From the NCBI GenBank assembly GCA_963785585.1, contig CAWAVW010000001.1:186001-250000 (forward strand): a DNA stretch of 64,000 nt, given 5' to 3'. The DNA comes from Palsa-295 sp963785585 (GTDB lineage: Bacteria; Acidobacteriota; Terriglobia; Acidiferrales; UBA7541). The position numbers were made by a program, and so were the translations under genes. Every line of letters starts with the position of its first letter. Within the stretch, counting starts at the first letter, position 1. Positions 8,732-17,804 of this stretch are shown in pieces. Below the pieces are notes generated by a model. It was not told where the DNA came from. It ran no database searches and was given only the letters and a program-made list of their open reading frames with translations.

Positions 8732-10017
8732 GCGTCGTCCGCGCCGGATTACTCGCCATCTTCGCGTTTTCCGTGTTCGCGTTTGGCGCCGTCGAAGTCT
8801 GGTCGGCGTCGATCGTCGAGATCGCCGTGGCGCTTCTGCTGGTCGTCTGGGGCGCGGTGGTTTTCGTAAATCCGGACGCAAAAATCGTCTGGAATCGGCT
8901 GAATGGGCCCCTACTTGCGTTTCTCGCCCTCGGAGCCCTGCAGCTCCTGTTTCACTTAACCGAATATCCTTTTCTCACCCGCGTCGCGCTGCTGCAATTG
9001 TCGGCCTGCTTCCTCGTTTTTTTCCTCTGCACCCAGGCTTTTCGCGAGCGCAGCCACATGACCCGCCTCGCCTGGTTTTTGATCTCGCTCTGCTTCGTCG
9101 TCTCGCTTTTCGGCATCACCCAACACTTCACCTCGGACGGTAAAATTTATTGGATCCGGAAACTATCCGCCGGCGGCGATCTGTTCGGGCCCTTCGTGAA
9201 CCGCAATCATTTTGCCGGCTTCGTCGAGCTCACTTTACCCATCGGCTTGAGCTTGATGATTTTCCGCGGAATCCGCCGCGACGTTTTCCCGCTGGCCACG
9301 TTGCTCACCGTCGTGCCGGTGGGCGCCCTGATTCTGTGCGGCTCTCGCGGCGGCATCGTCGCCTTTGGATTTCAGGTCGCCGTTCTGGCCCTTTTGGTTC
9401 GTTCGCGCAGAAGCTCCGAGGGGCCCCGCATGGCCGTCGCGGGCATCGTCGGACTGGTCGCTCTGGCACTGATCGCCTGGCTGGGCGCCGGAAAAGCGAT
9501 CGAGCGATTTTCCACCCTCAATTCCGGCGACGTCAGCCTCGCCCGACGCGGCACCATGATTCGCGGCGCGGCCCACATGTTTGCCGCTTTCCCCCTTCAC
9601 GGTTCCGGACTCGGAACCTTGGTTTCCGTCTACCCAAAATTCGAAACCCTCTACGACGGCCGCATGGTGGATCACGTTCACAACGATTACATGGAGCTTC
9701 TTGCCGAAATGGGAATCCTCGGCGGCCTTTGTGGCCTGGCGTTTCTTTGGATTCTGTTGCGCGACGCGAAAACGTGCTTCGTGGCCGAACAAGGCCACTT
9801 TTCTCGCGCCCTTCACGCCGGAGCGCTGGTCGCGCTGGCCGGACTGCTTCTCCACAGCTTTGTGGACTTCAACCTGCACATCACTTCCAACGCGCTGCTC
9901 TTCCTGTTGATGGCTCACTTGGCCACATCCAAACCTTTACCGTCAGAGTCCGCAATGCCCCGTCGTCCACGGGTTCGCGTGTCGCGAGAGCGCGTGCGCG
10001 AGAGCGCCGAGGATTAG
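8728..10017 (+). CDS. O-antigen ligase / Wzy-like polysaccharide polymerase, copy 1
   Basis: 429-residue multi-spanning membrane protein with about 11-12 hydrophobic helices. The large periplasmic loop carries the Wzy_C/WaaL-type signature NRNHFAGF (near 160-168) and the HNDYMELLAEMG block (near 318-330); the His and Arg of these loops are typical of the family. Such enzymes transfer or polymerise undecaprenyl-diphosphate-linked glycans at the periplasmic face. Start is by ATGA overlap with the TPR gene. Ligase and polymerase cannot be told apart by sequence alone. A second, longer member lies at 30518. Confidence 0.85.
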   Translation: MSVVRAGLLAIFAFSVFAFGAVEVWSASIVEIAVALLLVVWGAVVFVNPDAKIVWNRLNGPLLAFLALGALQLLFHLTEYPFLTRVALLQLSACFLVFFLCTQAFRERSHMTRLAWFLISLCFVVSLFGITQHFTSDGKIYWIRKLSAGGDLFGPFVNRNHFAGFVELTLPIGLSLMIFRGIRRDVFPLATLLTVVPVGALILCGSRGGIVAFGFQVAVLALLVRSRRSSEGPRMAVAGIVGLVALALIAWLGAGKAIERFSTLNSGDVSLARRGTMIRGAAHMFAAFPLHGSGLGTLVSVYPKFETLYDGRMVDHVHNDYMELLAEMGILGGLCGLAFLWILLRDAKTCFVAEQGHFSRALHAGALVALAGLLLHSFVDFNLHITSNALLFLLMAHLATSKPLPSESAMPRRPRVRVSRERVRESAED

Positions 10018-10144
10018 GCGGCCGTTCGTTGGATTGGGCTGGCGTGAGCAAAAGGGACGCGACCGCAGCGGCGCCGATCGCTTGTATAAGAATTTTTTAA
10101 TCGATTTCGGCGCACGCAATGCCCTGTTTGCGGACAGGTCTCGG

Positions 10145-10174
10145 TTGACAGCCGTGCATTGGCTAGGTGATAGT
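10145..10174 (+). promoter_or_regulatory. Candidate promoter of the wza-wzc-like operon
   Basis: A perfect -35 TTGACA at 10145-10150 and a weaker -10 GATAGT (4 of 6) at 10169-10174 with an 18-base spacer. It sits in the 160-base gap before the export gene, the first clear gap inside the polysaccharide cluster. If it is used, translation must begin at ATG 10179 or 10197, not at the earlier in-frame GTG 10167. Confidence 0.45.
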
Positions 10175-10178
10175 GTCC

Positions 10179-11258
10179 ATGGGGTTTTCCATTGATATGA
10201 TACGAAACGTCCGGACCATTTCGGACTGGGTCCGAGCGAAGCCTGTTTTCTTACTGTCTGTATTGCTCGTATTGGCAGCCCAGCCGTCGTACGGTCAAGA
10301 AAAGCAAGTCACCCAGCAGCAGACAAACGAGAAGATTCGCGAGCTCGCGGCCCTTTCCCGCGCGCAACCCAAAGACACGCCCATCGGTTCGGGCGATTTG
10401 CTGCGCATTGAAGTCTTCGACGTCCCGGAACTTTCGCGCGACGTTCGGGTTAGTGATGTCGGCGACATCAGCTATCCCCTGATTCCCGGCAAAATCCAGG
10501 CGTCTGGGCTTACTGCGTTCCAACTCGAAGCAAAGATGGCGGAACTTTTAATCGAAAATGGACTGGTTTCCCACCCGCAGGTTTCCGTCTTCATAAAAGA
10601 GCAGGTCAGCCAACCTGTTTCCATCGTCGGCGCGGTGATGAAGCCCACCGTCTATCAGGTGATTCGGCCCACCACTCTGCTGGAAGTGCTTACCGAAGCG
10701 GGCGGCATTTCCGAAAACGCCGGAAACGTCATCATCGTCACTCGCCAAACGCATCCAGCTTCCGGCAAAGTGCTGCAACCCGGCGAAATTGCCGAACCCG
10801 GCGAGGAATCGCAGACCATCACGATCCGTCTGCAGGATCTGCTCGAATCGGGCAATCCGGTCTATAACATTCAGGTTTTTGGCGGAGACGTCATCAGCAT
10901 TCCGGTCGGCGGCATTGTGTACGTCACCGGAGCGGGCATCGCCCAACCGGGCGGATACATCCTGCAAAACCACGGCGAACAGATCACCGTGCTGAAGGCG
11001 GTCGCTCTCGCCCACGGCCTCACCGGCTATGCCAAGGCCGATAACGCCGTCATCATGCGCAACAATCCGGTCACCGGGCAGAAAGACGTGATTCCGGTGC
11101 GCATCAAGCAGATTGAAAATCAAAAGACCGCGGACGTGCGCATGAATTCAAACGACATTCTTTATATTCCCGACAGTCTCGGGCTCAAGGTTCTCGTGAA
11201 AGGCACCGAAGCGGCGCTCAGCGCCGGCACGTCGATTGCTGTTTACCGATCGTACTAG
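10179..11258 (+). CDS. Wza-like outer-membrane polysaccharide export protein
   Basis: 359 residues from ATG 10179; ATG 10197 is equally possible. The signal segment (hydrophobic about 22-36) has cleavage near SYG-Q and no lipobox Cys, unlike E. coli Wza. Residues about 70-145 are the Poly_export domain (SGDLLRIEVFDVPELSRDVRV), followed by SLBB-type domains at about 146-235 (VGAVMKPTVYQV, LLEVLTEAGGIS) and about 245-330. It should form the outer-membrane/periplasmic conduit for the polymer, working with the Wzc-like protein encoded 52 bases downstream. Confidence 0.88.
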   Translation: MGFSIDMIRNVRTISDWVRAKPVFLLSVLLVLAAQPSYGQEKQVTQQQTNEKIRELAALSRAQPKDTPIGSGDLLRIEVFDVPELSRDVRVSDVGDISYPLIPGKIQASGLTAFQLEAKMAELLIENGLVSHPQVSVFIKEQVSQPVSIVGAVMKPTVYQVIRPTTLLEVLTEAGGISENAGNVIIVTRQTHPASGKVLQPGEIAEPGEESQTITIRLQDLLESGNPVYNIQVFGGDVISIPVGGIVYVTGAGIAQPGGYILQNHGEQITVLKAVALAHGLTGYAKADNAVIMRNNPVTGQKDVIPVRIKQIENQKTADVRMNSNDILYIPDSLGLKVLVKGTEAALSAGTSIAVYRSY

Positions 11259-11310
11259 CGATATGTGCAAGTAGCTGCTGGCGGCCCGTTTCTTAAGGAA
11301 AATCGAAACA

Positions 11311-13617
11311 ATGGAAGAAGCGCCTAGAATCGTACCCAGTCCGCGCGAACGAAAACCGGCCGAAGCCCTCACGGTCATTCCCGCTCCCTCCGTGCTTCCC
11401 TGGGATCAGGCGCCGCGCGAGCCGCATCTGCTCGATTACCTCATCATTCTTCGAAAACATCAGTGGCTGATCATCACCTTCCTGCTGACCGTGGTCACCG
11501 TCGTCACCATCGCCTCGTTCAAGATGAAGCCGGTCTATCTGGCGGCTGCTCGCGTGGAAGTGGACAAGGAAGCCCAGAACATGGTGCCCTTCCAGGATTC
11601 CAACTCCTACAGCGAATACGAAGACACCGAAACGTACATCGAGACCCAGGTAAAAATCCTGCAGAGCGAAACTCTGGGCCTGATGACCATTAAATCGCTG
11701 GATCTGGCGCGCTTCCCGGAATTCGGCGGCTCGCCGAATCCCGTGGTCGCAGGGCGCATGATGGCCGGCTCCCGCCCTCCGATTCTCGGCGCGTTTCTGG
11801 GCCGGCTCGGGGTCAAGCGCGTTCCCAACAGCCGCCTGATCGAAGTTCAATTCGAAGCGGAAGATCCCCAGCTCGCCGCGCAGATCGTCAACGCTCACCT
11901 GCAGAATTACGTGGAAGAAAATTTCCGCAGCAAATACGACGCGACCATGCAGGCTTCCAACTGGCTGTCCGCCGAGCTGGAAGAACTCCGCATCAAAGTG
12001 GAAAAATCCGAAGACGCGCGCATCGCCTACGAGCGCGAAAATCAAATCTGGCAGATCGACGAAAAGCAGGACATCACCACCCAAAAACTCGCCGACCTCA
12101 GCAAGGCCGTCACCGACGCGCAGACCGAACTGGCCGAAAAGGAAGCGCTCTATCGCATGGCCATTTCCGGCAACGTGGACGCTCTGCCCGCGGCGCGCAA
12201 CAACGAAGTGATCTCCACCCTGCTGAAGCGCAAGTCCGACCTCGACGAGCAATACGCCGAAGCCATGGACCAGTACGGCCCGAACTTCCCGAAAGTGCTC
12301 CGCATCCAGACGCAGCAAAAAGAAGTGAATGCCAATCTTGCCAGCGCGCGCAAAACTCTGGTCGAAAGCGTCCAGGAAGATTTCAACACGTCCAAGAGCC
12401 GCGTCGAATTGCTGCAGGAAAATCTCGACAAGCAAAAAGCCGAAGCCAACGACCTCGCCGAAAAACTCGTTCAGTACCACATCCTGCAGCACGACGCGGA
12501 ATCGAATAAACAGCTCTACGACGGCCTGCTCCAGAAGCTCAAAGAGGCCACGATCACCGTCGGCCTGCGCTCAAACAATATCCGCACCGTCGATCCCGCG
12601 CTCGCTCCTTCCGGGCCGTCGCGCCCGCAAAAGGCGCGCAACATTCTGCTCGCGTTTCTGGCCGGCCTGGTCGGCGGCGTGGGCCTCGCTCTATTCCGCG
12701 AGTATCTCGACAACACCGTCAAATCGCCCGACGACGTCGAAACTCTCACCGGACTTCCCTCGCTCGCGGTTGTCCCGGCCCTGCCGGGCATGGGCCCCAC
12801 GCACGGAGGATTTTCCCGCGGCAAAAATTTGCCGGCGCAAGCGGTTTCCGGGCCTCGCGTGGAATTGCTTTCCTACATCCAGCCGAAATCGCAGATTTCC
12901 GAAGCGTTCCGCGCGCTTCGCACCTCCCTGCTGCTCTCGCAGGCCGACCATCCGCCGCAGGTCATTCTGGTGACGAGCGCCCTTCCGCGCGAAGGGAAGA
13001 CGACCGCGGCGGTGAACCTCGCCGTCACGCTCGCGCAACTCGGCGACCGCACGCTGTTGATGGACTCCGACCTGCGCAAACCCGGCGTTCGCCGCGCCTT
13101 GAATCTCACCACCGGCAAAGATGTGGGTTTGAGCTCGTATCTTGCCGGCGTTTCCACTCTCGACGAGGTCACGGTTCCGCATCCGACGATCGAAAATCTG
13201 GTCGCTCTCACCACCGGACCGGTGCCGCCGAGCCCGGCGGACCTGCTTTCGTCCCATCGCATGCGCGAAGCAATCACCGAATTGCGCCATCGCTTCAAAT
13301 TCATCGTCATTGACTCGCCGCCGGTGATGGCCGCCACCGACGCCGTGTTGCTCTCCGCGCTCACCGACGGAGTTTTGCTGGTCGTGCGCAGCGGGGAAAC
13401 TCCCAAAGAAGCGTTCACGCGCACGCGCGATTTGCTGGCGGCCGTCAAGTGCCGCTTGCTGGGCGTGGTGCTCAATGCCGTCGATTCCAGCGCTCCGGAT
13501 TATTACTACTCCTATCGCTACTACCCGTACGCCTACGGCTATGGATACGGCGAAGACGTCAACAAGACGCCTAAATTCCCAACGGGATCCGACGACGTCA
13601 GCGGCCCAACAGCGTAA
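11311..13617 (+). CDS. Wzc-like polysaccharide co-polymerase / tyrosine autokinase
   Basis: 768 residues; AAGGAAA precedes the ATG. Order: Wzz domain about 38-130 with the first helix at about 52-70, coiled-coil periplasmic region about 205-415, second helix about 447-466, cytoplasmic BY-kinase about 540-725. Walker A (REGKTT) is near 557-562, Walker A' DSDLR near 585-589 and Walker B VIDSPP near 667. The C-terminal tail is tyrosine-rich (about ten Tyr within 730-747), the usual autophosphorylation cluster. It controls chain length and export through cycles of phosphorylation and oligomerisation with the Wza-like channel. It is a fused one-protein form, as in Proteobacteria. Confidence 0.92.
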   Translation: MEEAPRIVPSPRERKPAEALTVIPAPSVLPWDQAPREPHLLDYLIILRKHQWLIITFLLTVVTVVTIASFKMKPVYLAAARVEVDKEAQNMVPFQDSNSYSEYEDTETYIETQVKILQSETLGLMTIKSLDLARFPEFGGSPNPVVAGRMMAGSRPPILGAFLGRLGVKRVPNSRLIEVQFEAEDPQLAAQIVNAHLQNYVEENFRSKYDATMQASNWLSAELEELRIKVEKSEDARIAYERENQIWQIDEKQDITTQKLADLSKAVTDAQTELAEKEALYRMAISGNVDALPAARNNEVISTLLKRKSDLDEQYAEAMDQYGPNFPKVLRIQTQQKEVNANLASARKTLVESVQEDFNTSKSRVELLQENLDKQKAEANDLAEKLVQYHILQHDAESNKQLYDGLLQKLKEATITVGLRSNNIRTVDPALAPSGPSRPQKARNILLAFLAGLVGGVGLALFREYLDNTVKSPDDVETLTGLPSLAVVPALPGMGPTHGGFSRGKNLPAQAVSGPRVELLSYIQPKSQISEAFRALRTSLLLSQADHPPQVILVTSALPREGKTTAAVNLAVTLAQLGDRTLLMDSDLRKPGVRRALNLTTGKDVGLSSYLAGVSTLDEVTVPHPTIENLVALTTGPVPPSPADLLSSHRMREAITELRHRFKFIVIDSPPVMAATDAVLLSALTDGVLLVVRSGETPKEAFTRTRDLLAAVKCRLLGVVLNAVDSSAPDYYYSYRYYPYAYGYGYGEDVNKTPKFPTGSDDVSGPTA

Positions 13618-13627
13618 AGGTGGAAAC

Positions 13628-14695
13628 GTGCGTTATCTGATTACCGGCGGGGCGGGATTTATCGGATCTCATTTATCCGAGGCGTTGCTCGGCCGCGGCG
13701 ACGAAGTCTTCATCCTCGACGATCTCTCGACCGGCAGCGTCGAAAATATCCGCCACCTCAAGAGCGACCCGCGCTTTCACTACGTTTTCGATTCGATCAC
13801 CAATAAACATCTGCTCGCCGAGCTGGTGGACGAAGCCGACATGGTTTTTCACCTCGCCGCGGCGGTGGGCGTGCGTCTGATCGTGGAAAGCCCGGTCCGC
13901 ACCATCGAAACCAACGTGCACGGCACCCAATTCGTGCTCGATGCCGCCTCCAAAAAGAAAAAACTGGTTTTCTACGCGTCCACCTCCGAGGTCTACGGCA
14001 AGAGCGACAAAGTTCCGTTTCACGAAGAGGCCGATCTGGTTCTCGGCCCCACCAGCAAAGGCCGCTGGAGCTATGCCGCCTCGAAAGCTCTCGATGAATT
14101 CCTCGCTCTTTCCTACTGGAAAGAGCGCCGGCAACCGGTGGTCATTGCCCGCTTGTTCAATACCGTCGGTCCTCGCCAAACGGGCCGATACGGAATGGTT
14201 CTTCCCAATTTTGTCCGCCAGGCGCTGGCCGGCGAACCCATCACCGTGTACGGTGACGGGCGCCAGTCCCGCTGCTTCTGCCACGTCCGAGACTCGGTCG
14301 AAGCCATCCTGCGTCTGGTCGCTTCGCCCACCGCCGTCGGCGAAGTCGTCAACGTCGGCAATACGCACGAAATCTCGATCGAAGATCTGGCGCGCCTGGT
14401 AAAGCAGCGCACCGGCAGCGCTTCGCCGATCACGCATGTGCCCTACGATCAGGCCTATGAGCCGGGATTCGAAGATATGCCCCGCCGTGTGCCGTGCCTG
14501 GAAAAGTTGCAGAAGGTAACCGGGTTTGCGCCCGCCATTCCGCTGAACGAAATTGTGGATAGCGTGATCGCCTATTTCGGCGAGCGAGGCGAGCTGGGAA
14601 GCGCGAAAGCGGCCAACGCATCGGCCGCCGCCGGGACTGGCACCAAAAATGCACCATCGGTGGGACGTTTGGCCGCGGGCCTGACCGCCGATTAA
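13628..14695 (+). CDS. NAD-dependent epimerase/dehydratase (extended SDR)
   Basis: 355 residues from GTG 13628, placed by the ribosome site AAAGGTGG and because the dinucleotide-binding motif GGAGFIG (7-13) must be N-terminal. The catalytic pair is Tyr149-x3-Lys153, with STSEVYG at about 118-124 and a GDGRQSR block. Acts on a nucleotide sugar in the cytoplasm; the sequence resembles the UDP-glucose 4-epimerase / UDP-glucuronate decarboxylase group, but the exact substrate cannot be fixed. It starts 10 bases after the Wzc-like gene, so is in the same operon. The last 30 residues are Ala/Gly-rich and probably unstructured. Confidence 0.88.
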   Translation: MRYLITGGAGFIGSHLSEALLGRGDEVFILDDLSTGSVENIRHLKSDPRFHYVFDSITNKHLLAELVDEADMVFHLAAAVGVRLIVESPVRTIETNVHGTQFVLDAASKKKKLVFYASTSEVYGKSDKVPFHEEADLVLGPTSKGRWSYAASKALDEFLALSYWKERRQPVVIARLFNTVGPRQTGRYGMVLPNFVRQALAGEPITVYGDGRQSRCFCHVRDSVEAILRLVASPTAVGEVVNVGNTHEISIEDLARLVKQRTGSASPITHVPYDQAYEPGFEDMPRRVPCLEKLQKVTGFAPAIPLNEIVDSVIAYFGERGELGSAKAANASAAAGTGTKNAPSVGRLAAGLTAD

Positions 14696-14751
14696 CCTCG
14701 GCCGGTTCCGGAGCGCCGCGGTGCGCGAGCATTGGAGCTCGTCCGAGAAAA

Positions 14752-16323
14752 ATGAAAGTGACGCCTTCTGCGCAAAATCCGGCGATCGTTGCAGGCGCTT
14801 CGCGAGAAGCGGCACCGGTGGCCGCGCGCAGCGCCGGCGCCCGCGCGAAGAGCCGCACGGCCACCAGCCTCTCCATTCTGGTCCCCGCGTATAACGAGCA
14901 ATACCTGATTGAAGCGAGCCTCAGCCGCCTGTCCGTTCTCAATGAATCGCCGCGCCTGCAGCAAATCCAGGTGATCGTGGTGGACGATTGCTCGAAGGAC
15001 GCCACGCCGCAGGCGATCGCCCGCTTTCAGCAGTTTCTCGAAACCGCCGCGGGCTTTGAAAAGTTTTCCTGGGTGTGGCTGCGCCACGAAAAAAATCAGG
15101 GCAAAGGCGCTGCCATCCGCACCGCTCTTTCCCAGGTCTCGAGCGATCTGGTCGTCATCCATGACGCGGACATGGAATACCATCCGCAGGACCTGCTGCA
15201 AATGGTCGATCTCTTCTTATTCGAAGACGCCGACGCGGTCTTCGGCTCCCGCTTCATGCCCGGCGGCTACAAACGCGCCCTGTTTTTCCGCCACGCGCTC
15301 GGCAACAAATTTCTCACCTTCCTTTGCGACATGGTCTGCGACCTGAACCTCACCGACATGGAAACCTGCTACAAAATGGTTCGCGCCGACTTGCTCAAGA
15401 GCATCCCGCTGCAGTCCGCCACCTTCGACGTCGAACCCGAACTCGCCATCAAACTCGCCAAGCGCGGAAGCCGCATTTTCGAAGTTCCCATCAGCTATTC
15501 CGGCCGCACCTACGCCGAAGGAAAAAAAATCGGCTGGCGCGACGGTGTTCGCGCTCTCTGGGCCATTTTCCATTACGCTGCGTCCGACAAGATTTACGCC
15601 GACGACTCCCACGGCGCCGAAATCCTCATGCGCCTGAATCGCGCTCCGCGTTTCACGCGCTGGATGGCCGACATCGTCCGCCCCTATCTCGGCGCTCGCG
15701 TTCTCGAAATCGGAGCCGGCATTGGCAACATGACCATGCACCTGATCCCGCGCTCGATCTACTGGGCCACGGACATCAACCCGTCCTACCTCGATTCGCT
15801 CGAGCGCATGCAGGCCAGCCGCCCCTACCTCAACGTCGCCCACACCGACGCGACCGATTTCGATACGTACCCGAAAGGCCAGAATTTCGATTCGGTCGTT
15901 TGCCTGAACGTCGTCGAGCACCTCGCCGACGACCTTGGCGCTCTCGAAAATATTCGCGGCATCCTCAACGACGGCGGTCGCGCCGTCATCCTGGTTCCCT
16001 GCGGCCCGGGCCTGTTCGGCACGCTTGATGAAGTTCTCGGCCATTGCCGCCGTTATACCGTCCCGCAACTGCGCGCCGTGTGCGAGCAGGCCGGCTTTCA
16101 AGTCGAAGACATCCTCAAGTTCAATCGCACCGGCTCGCCGGCATGGTGGCTCAACGCCCGGATTCTCCGCCGCACCACGTTCGGCCTGGCACAGATTCGC
16201 TTTCTCAATTTCATGACGCCTCTATTCCGGCGAATCGACCGCTGGCTCCCGTTTCCGCCGCTTTCCATTATCGCGATCCTCAGGAAGTCGGACGCGCCCG
16301 CGGCCGGCGAGCCCGCCGGATAG
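14752..16323 (+). CDS. Glycosyltransferase family 2 fused to a SAM-dependent methyltransferase
   Basis: 523 residues with two catalytic domains. Residues about 38-280 are a GT-A family 2 transferase of dolichyl-phosphate-mannose-synthase type: SILVPAYNE (41-49), VVDDCSKD (77-83), HDADMEY with its metal-binding Asp residues (137-143) and a GSRF motif. Residues about 300-475 are a class I methyltransferase: VLEIGAGIGNM (317-327) and LNVVEHL near 385. The last about 40 residues are hydrophobic. The fusion suggests coupled transfer and methylation of a sugar or lipid-linked intermediate. It begins 56 bases after the SDR gene. Confidence 0.88.
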   Translation: MKVTPSAQNPAIVAGASREAAPVAARSAGARAKSRTATSLSILVPAYNEQYLIEASLSRLSVLNESPRLQQIQVIVVDDCSKDATPQAIARFQQFLETAAGFEKFSWVWLRHEKNQGKGAAIRTALSQVSSDLVVIHDADMEYHPQDLLQMVDLFLFEDADAVFGSRFMPGGYKRALFFRHALGNKFLTFLCDMVCDLNLTDMETCYKMVRADLLKSIPLQSATFDVEPELAIKLAKRGSRIFEVPISYSGRTYAEGKKIGWRDGVRALWAIFHYAASDKIYADDSHGAEILMRLNRAPRFTRWMADIVRPYLGARVLEIGAGIGNMTMHLIPRSIYWATDINPSYLDSLERMQASRPYLNVAHTDATDFDTYPKGQNFDSVVCLNVVEHLADDLGALENIRGILNDGGRAVILVPCGPGLFGTLDEVLGHCRRYTVPQLRAVCEQAGFQVEDILKFNRTGSPAWWLNARILRRTTFGLAQIRFLNFMTPLFRRIDRWLPFPPLSIIAILRKSDAPAAGEPAG

Positions 16324-16340
16324 CGCGCAACGAAAGCCGA

Positions 16341-17804
16341 TTGGCCTTGTCCACGCCCACCTTCAACGCCGCCTGGAAGCCGTCCCGCAGTGAATGGATT
16401 CTTCTGGCCCTCTTCCTGCTCACTCTGCCGCTCATCAATCCGTGGGTTCGCGGCGACGGCGTCGGCTACTACGCCTTCGATCGCGCTTTGTTCGTCGAGC
16501 ATCGCCTGGATTTTCGAAAAGACTGGCAGGACGCCAACGACAGTTTCCGCATGGGGCGCGTGGACGATCGCGGCAACATTTTCCCCGACCAGTTCACCAG
16601 CACCGGGCATCTCGATAATCACTTTTCCATCGGACCCGGCATCCTGTGGGCTCCCTTTCTCTTAACCGCTCACGCCGCCGTCCTGTTCAGCCATTTGTTC
16701 GGCTCGCGCGTACCCGCCGACTGGTTTTCCTTTCCCTATTTGCTGGCCATGGCCCTCGGCACGGCCCTCTACGGATTTCTCGGCTTGTGGCTTTCCTATC
16801 GCCTGGCGCGAAAATATGTCGCTGACGAGTGGGCGCTGCTCGCGACGGTCGCCGTCTGGTTCGCCAGTTCCCTGCCCGTGTACATGTATTTCAATCCGTC
16901 GTGGTCGCATGCCCATTCCGCTTTCGCCGTTGCCCTCTATCTCTGGTATTGGGATCGAACCCGCCCCGACCGCTCCGCGATCCAGTGGTTCCTTCTCGGC
17001 CTTCTCGCCGGATTGATGATGAACGTGTACTACATGAATGCCGTCCTGATGATCATTCCGCTTCTCGAATCGATCGGCGGCTACCTGGAAAATTTGCGCG
17101 CGGGCCGCACAGCCGAAGCCGTCCGTCTTTTTTCGCGGAATCTGCTCTTTGCCCTCACGGTTTTCGTCGCGTTCTTTCCCACCTTGCTCACCAAGAAAAT
17201 CATCTACGGCGGATACCTCAACTTCGGCTACAACGATCTCTGGCAGTGGAATTCTCCCGCTTTCTGGAAAGTCGCCTTCTCTTCCGAGCATGGCCTGTTC
17301 AGTTGGACGCCCGTCTTGTTTCTCGCGATCGTGGGACTGTTTCCCCTTCGTCGCTACGACCGCGAACTGAGCGTCTACCTGCTGTCCGGTTTTCTGATTT
17401 ATTACTACGCCATCGGCTGCTACAACGATTGGGCCGGCATCTCGTCGTTCGGGAACCGCTTCTTCATTTCGCTCACGCCCATTTTTATCGTTGGACTCGC
17501 CGCGTTCTTTGACGCACTTGCTCGCTTCTGGCGCGAAAAAGCCGCTGCGATCGCCGTTCGGTGCCTTACCGCCGTTCTGATCGTGTGGAATCTGGGGTTG
17601 ATCTATCAGTGGGGTACGCACTTAATCCCTGCTCGCGGCCCGATTTCCTGGCGCGAAGCGGCTTATAATCAGGTGGCCGTCGTACCGGAGCAAGCGGCGC
17701 GCACCGTTTTGCGTTACATGACCGGCCGCAAACAACTGATGAACCGCATCGAACAGCAGGACGTCGGCCATCTGAAATCCGGAAATCCCGGAGGCTCCCA
17801 GTGA
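16341..17804 (+). CDS. Multi-spanning membrane protein, probable GT-C glycosyltransferase
   Basis: 487 residues from a TTG at 16341 (another in-frame TTG is at 16347). A longer open frame reaching into the upstream gene is out of phase with it and is not credible. About 10-12 hydrophobic helices are visible. The first periplasmic loop has an acidic RGDGVGYYAFD motif (about residues 32-42), compatible with the catalytic Asp of GT-C/ArnT-PMT enzymes that use polyprenyl-phosphate sugars. The preceding dolichyl-phosphate-mannose-synthase-like domain could supply the donor. The stop overlaps the next start (GTGA). The family is inferred from topology and is not certain. Confidence 0.6.
   Translation: MALSTPTFNAAWKPSRSEWILLALFLLTLPLINPWVRGDGVGYYAFDRALFVEHRLDFRKDWQDANDSFRMGRVDDRGNIFPDQFTSTGHLDNHFSIGPGILWAPFLLTAHAAVLFSHLFGSRVPADWFSFPYLLAMALGTALYGFLGLWLSYRLARKYVADEWALLATVAVWFASSLPVYMYFNPSWSHAHSAFAVALYLWYWDRTRPDRSAIQWFLLGLLAGLMMNVYYMNAVLMIIPLLESIGGYLENLRAGRTAEAVRLFSRNLLFALTVFVAFFPTLLTKKIIYGGYLNFGYNDLWQWNSPAFWKVAFSSEHGLFSWTPVLFLAIVGLFPLRRYDRELSVYLLSGFLIYYYAIGCYNDWAGISSFGNRFFISLTPIFIVGLAAFFDALARFWREKAAAIAVRCLTAVLIVWNLGLIYQWGTHLIPARGPISWREAAYNQVAVVPEQAARTVLRYMTGRKQLMNRIEQQDVGHLKSGNPGGSQ

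Noticed and set aside
10071..10113. Terminator after the first ligase gene
   Set aside because: GCGCCGA/TCGGCGC halves are about 29 bases apart and the T-run lies in the loop, not after the stem.
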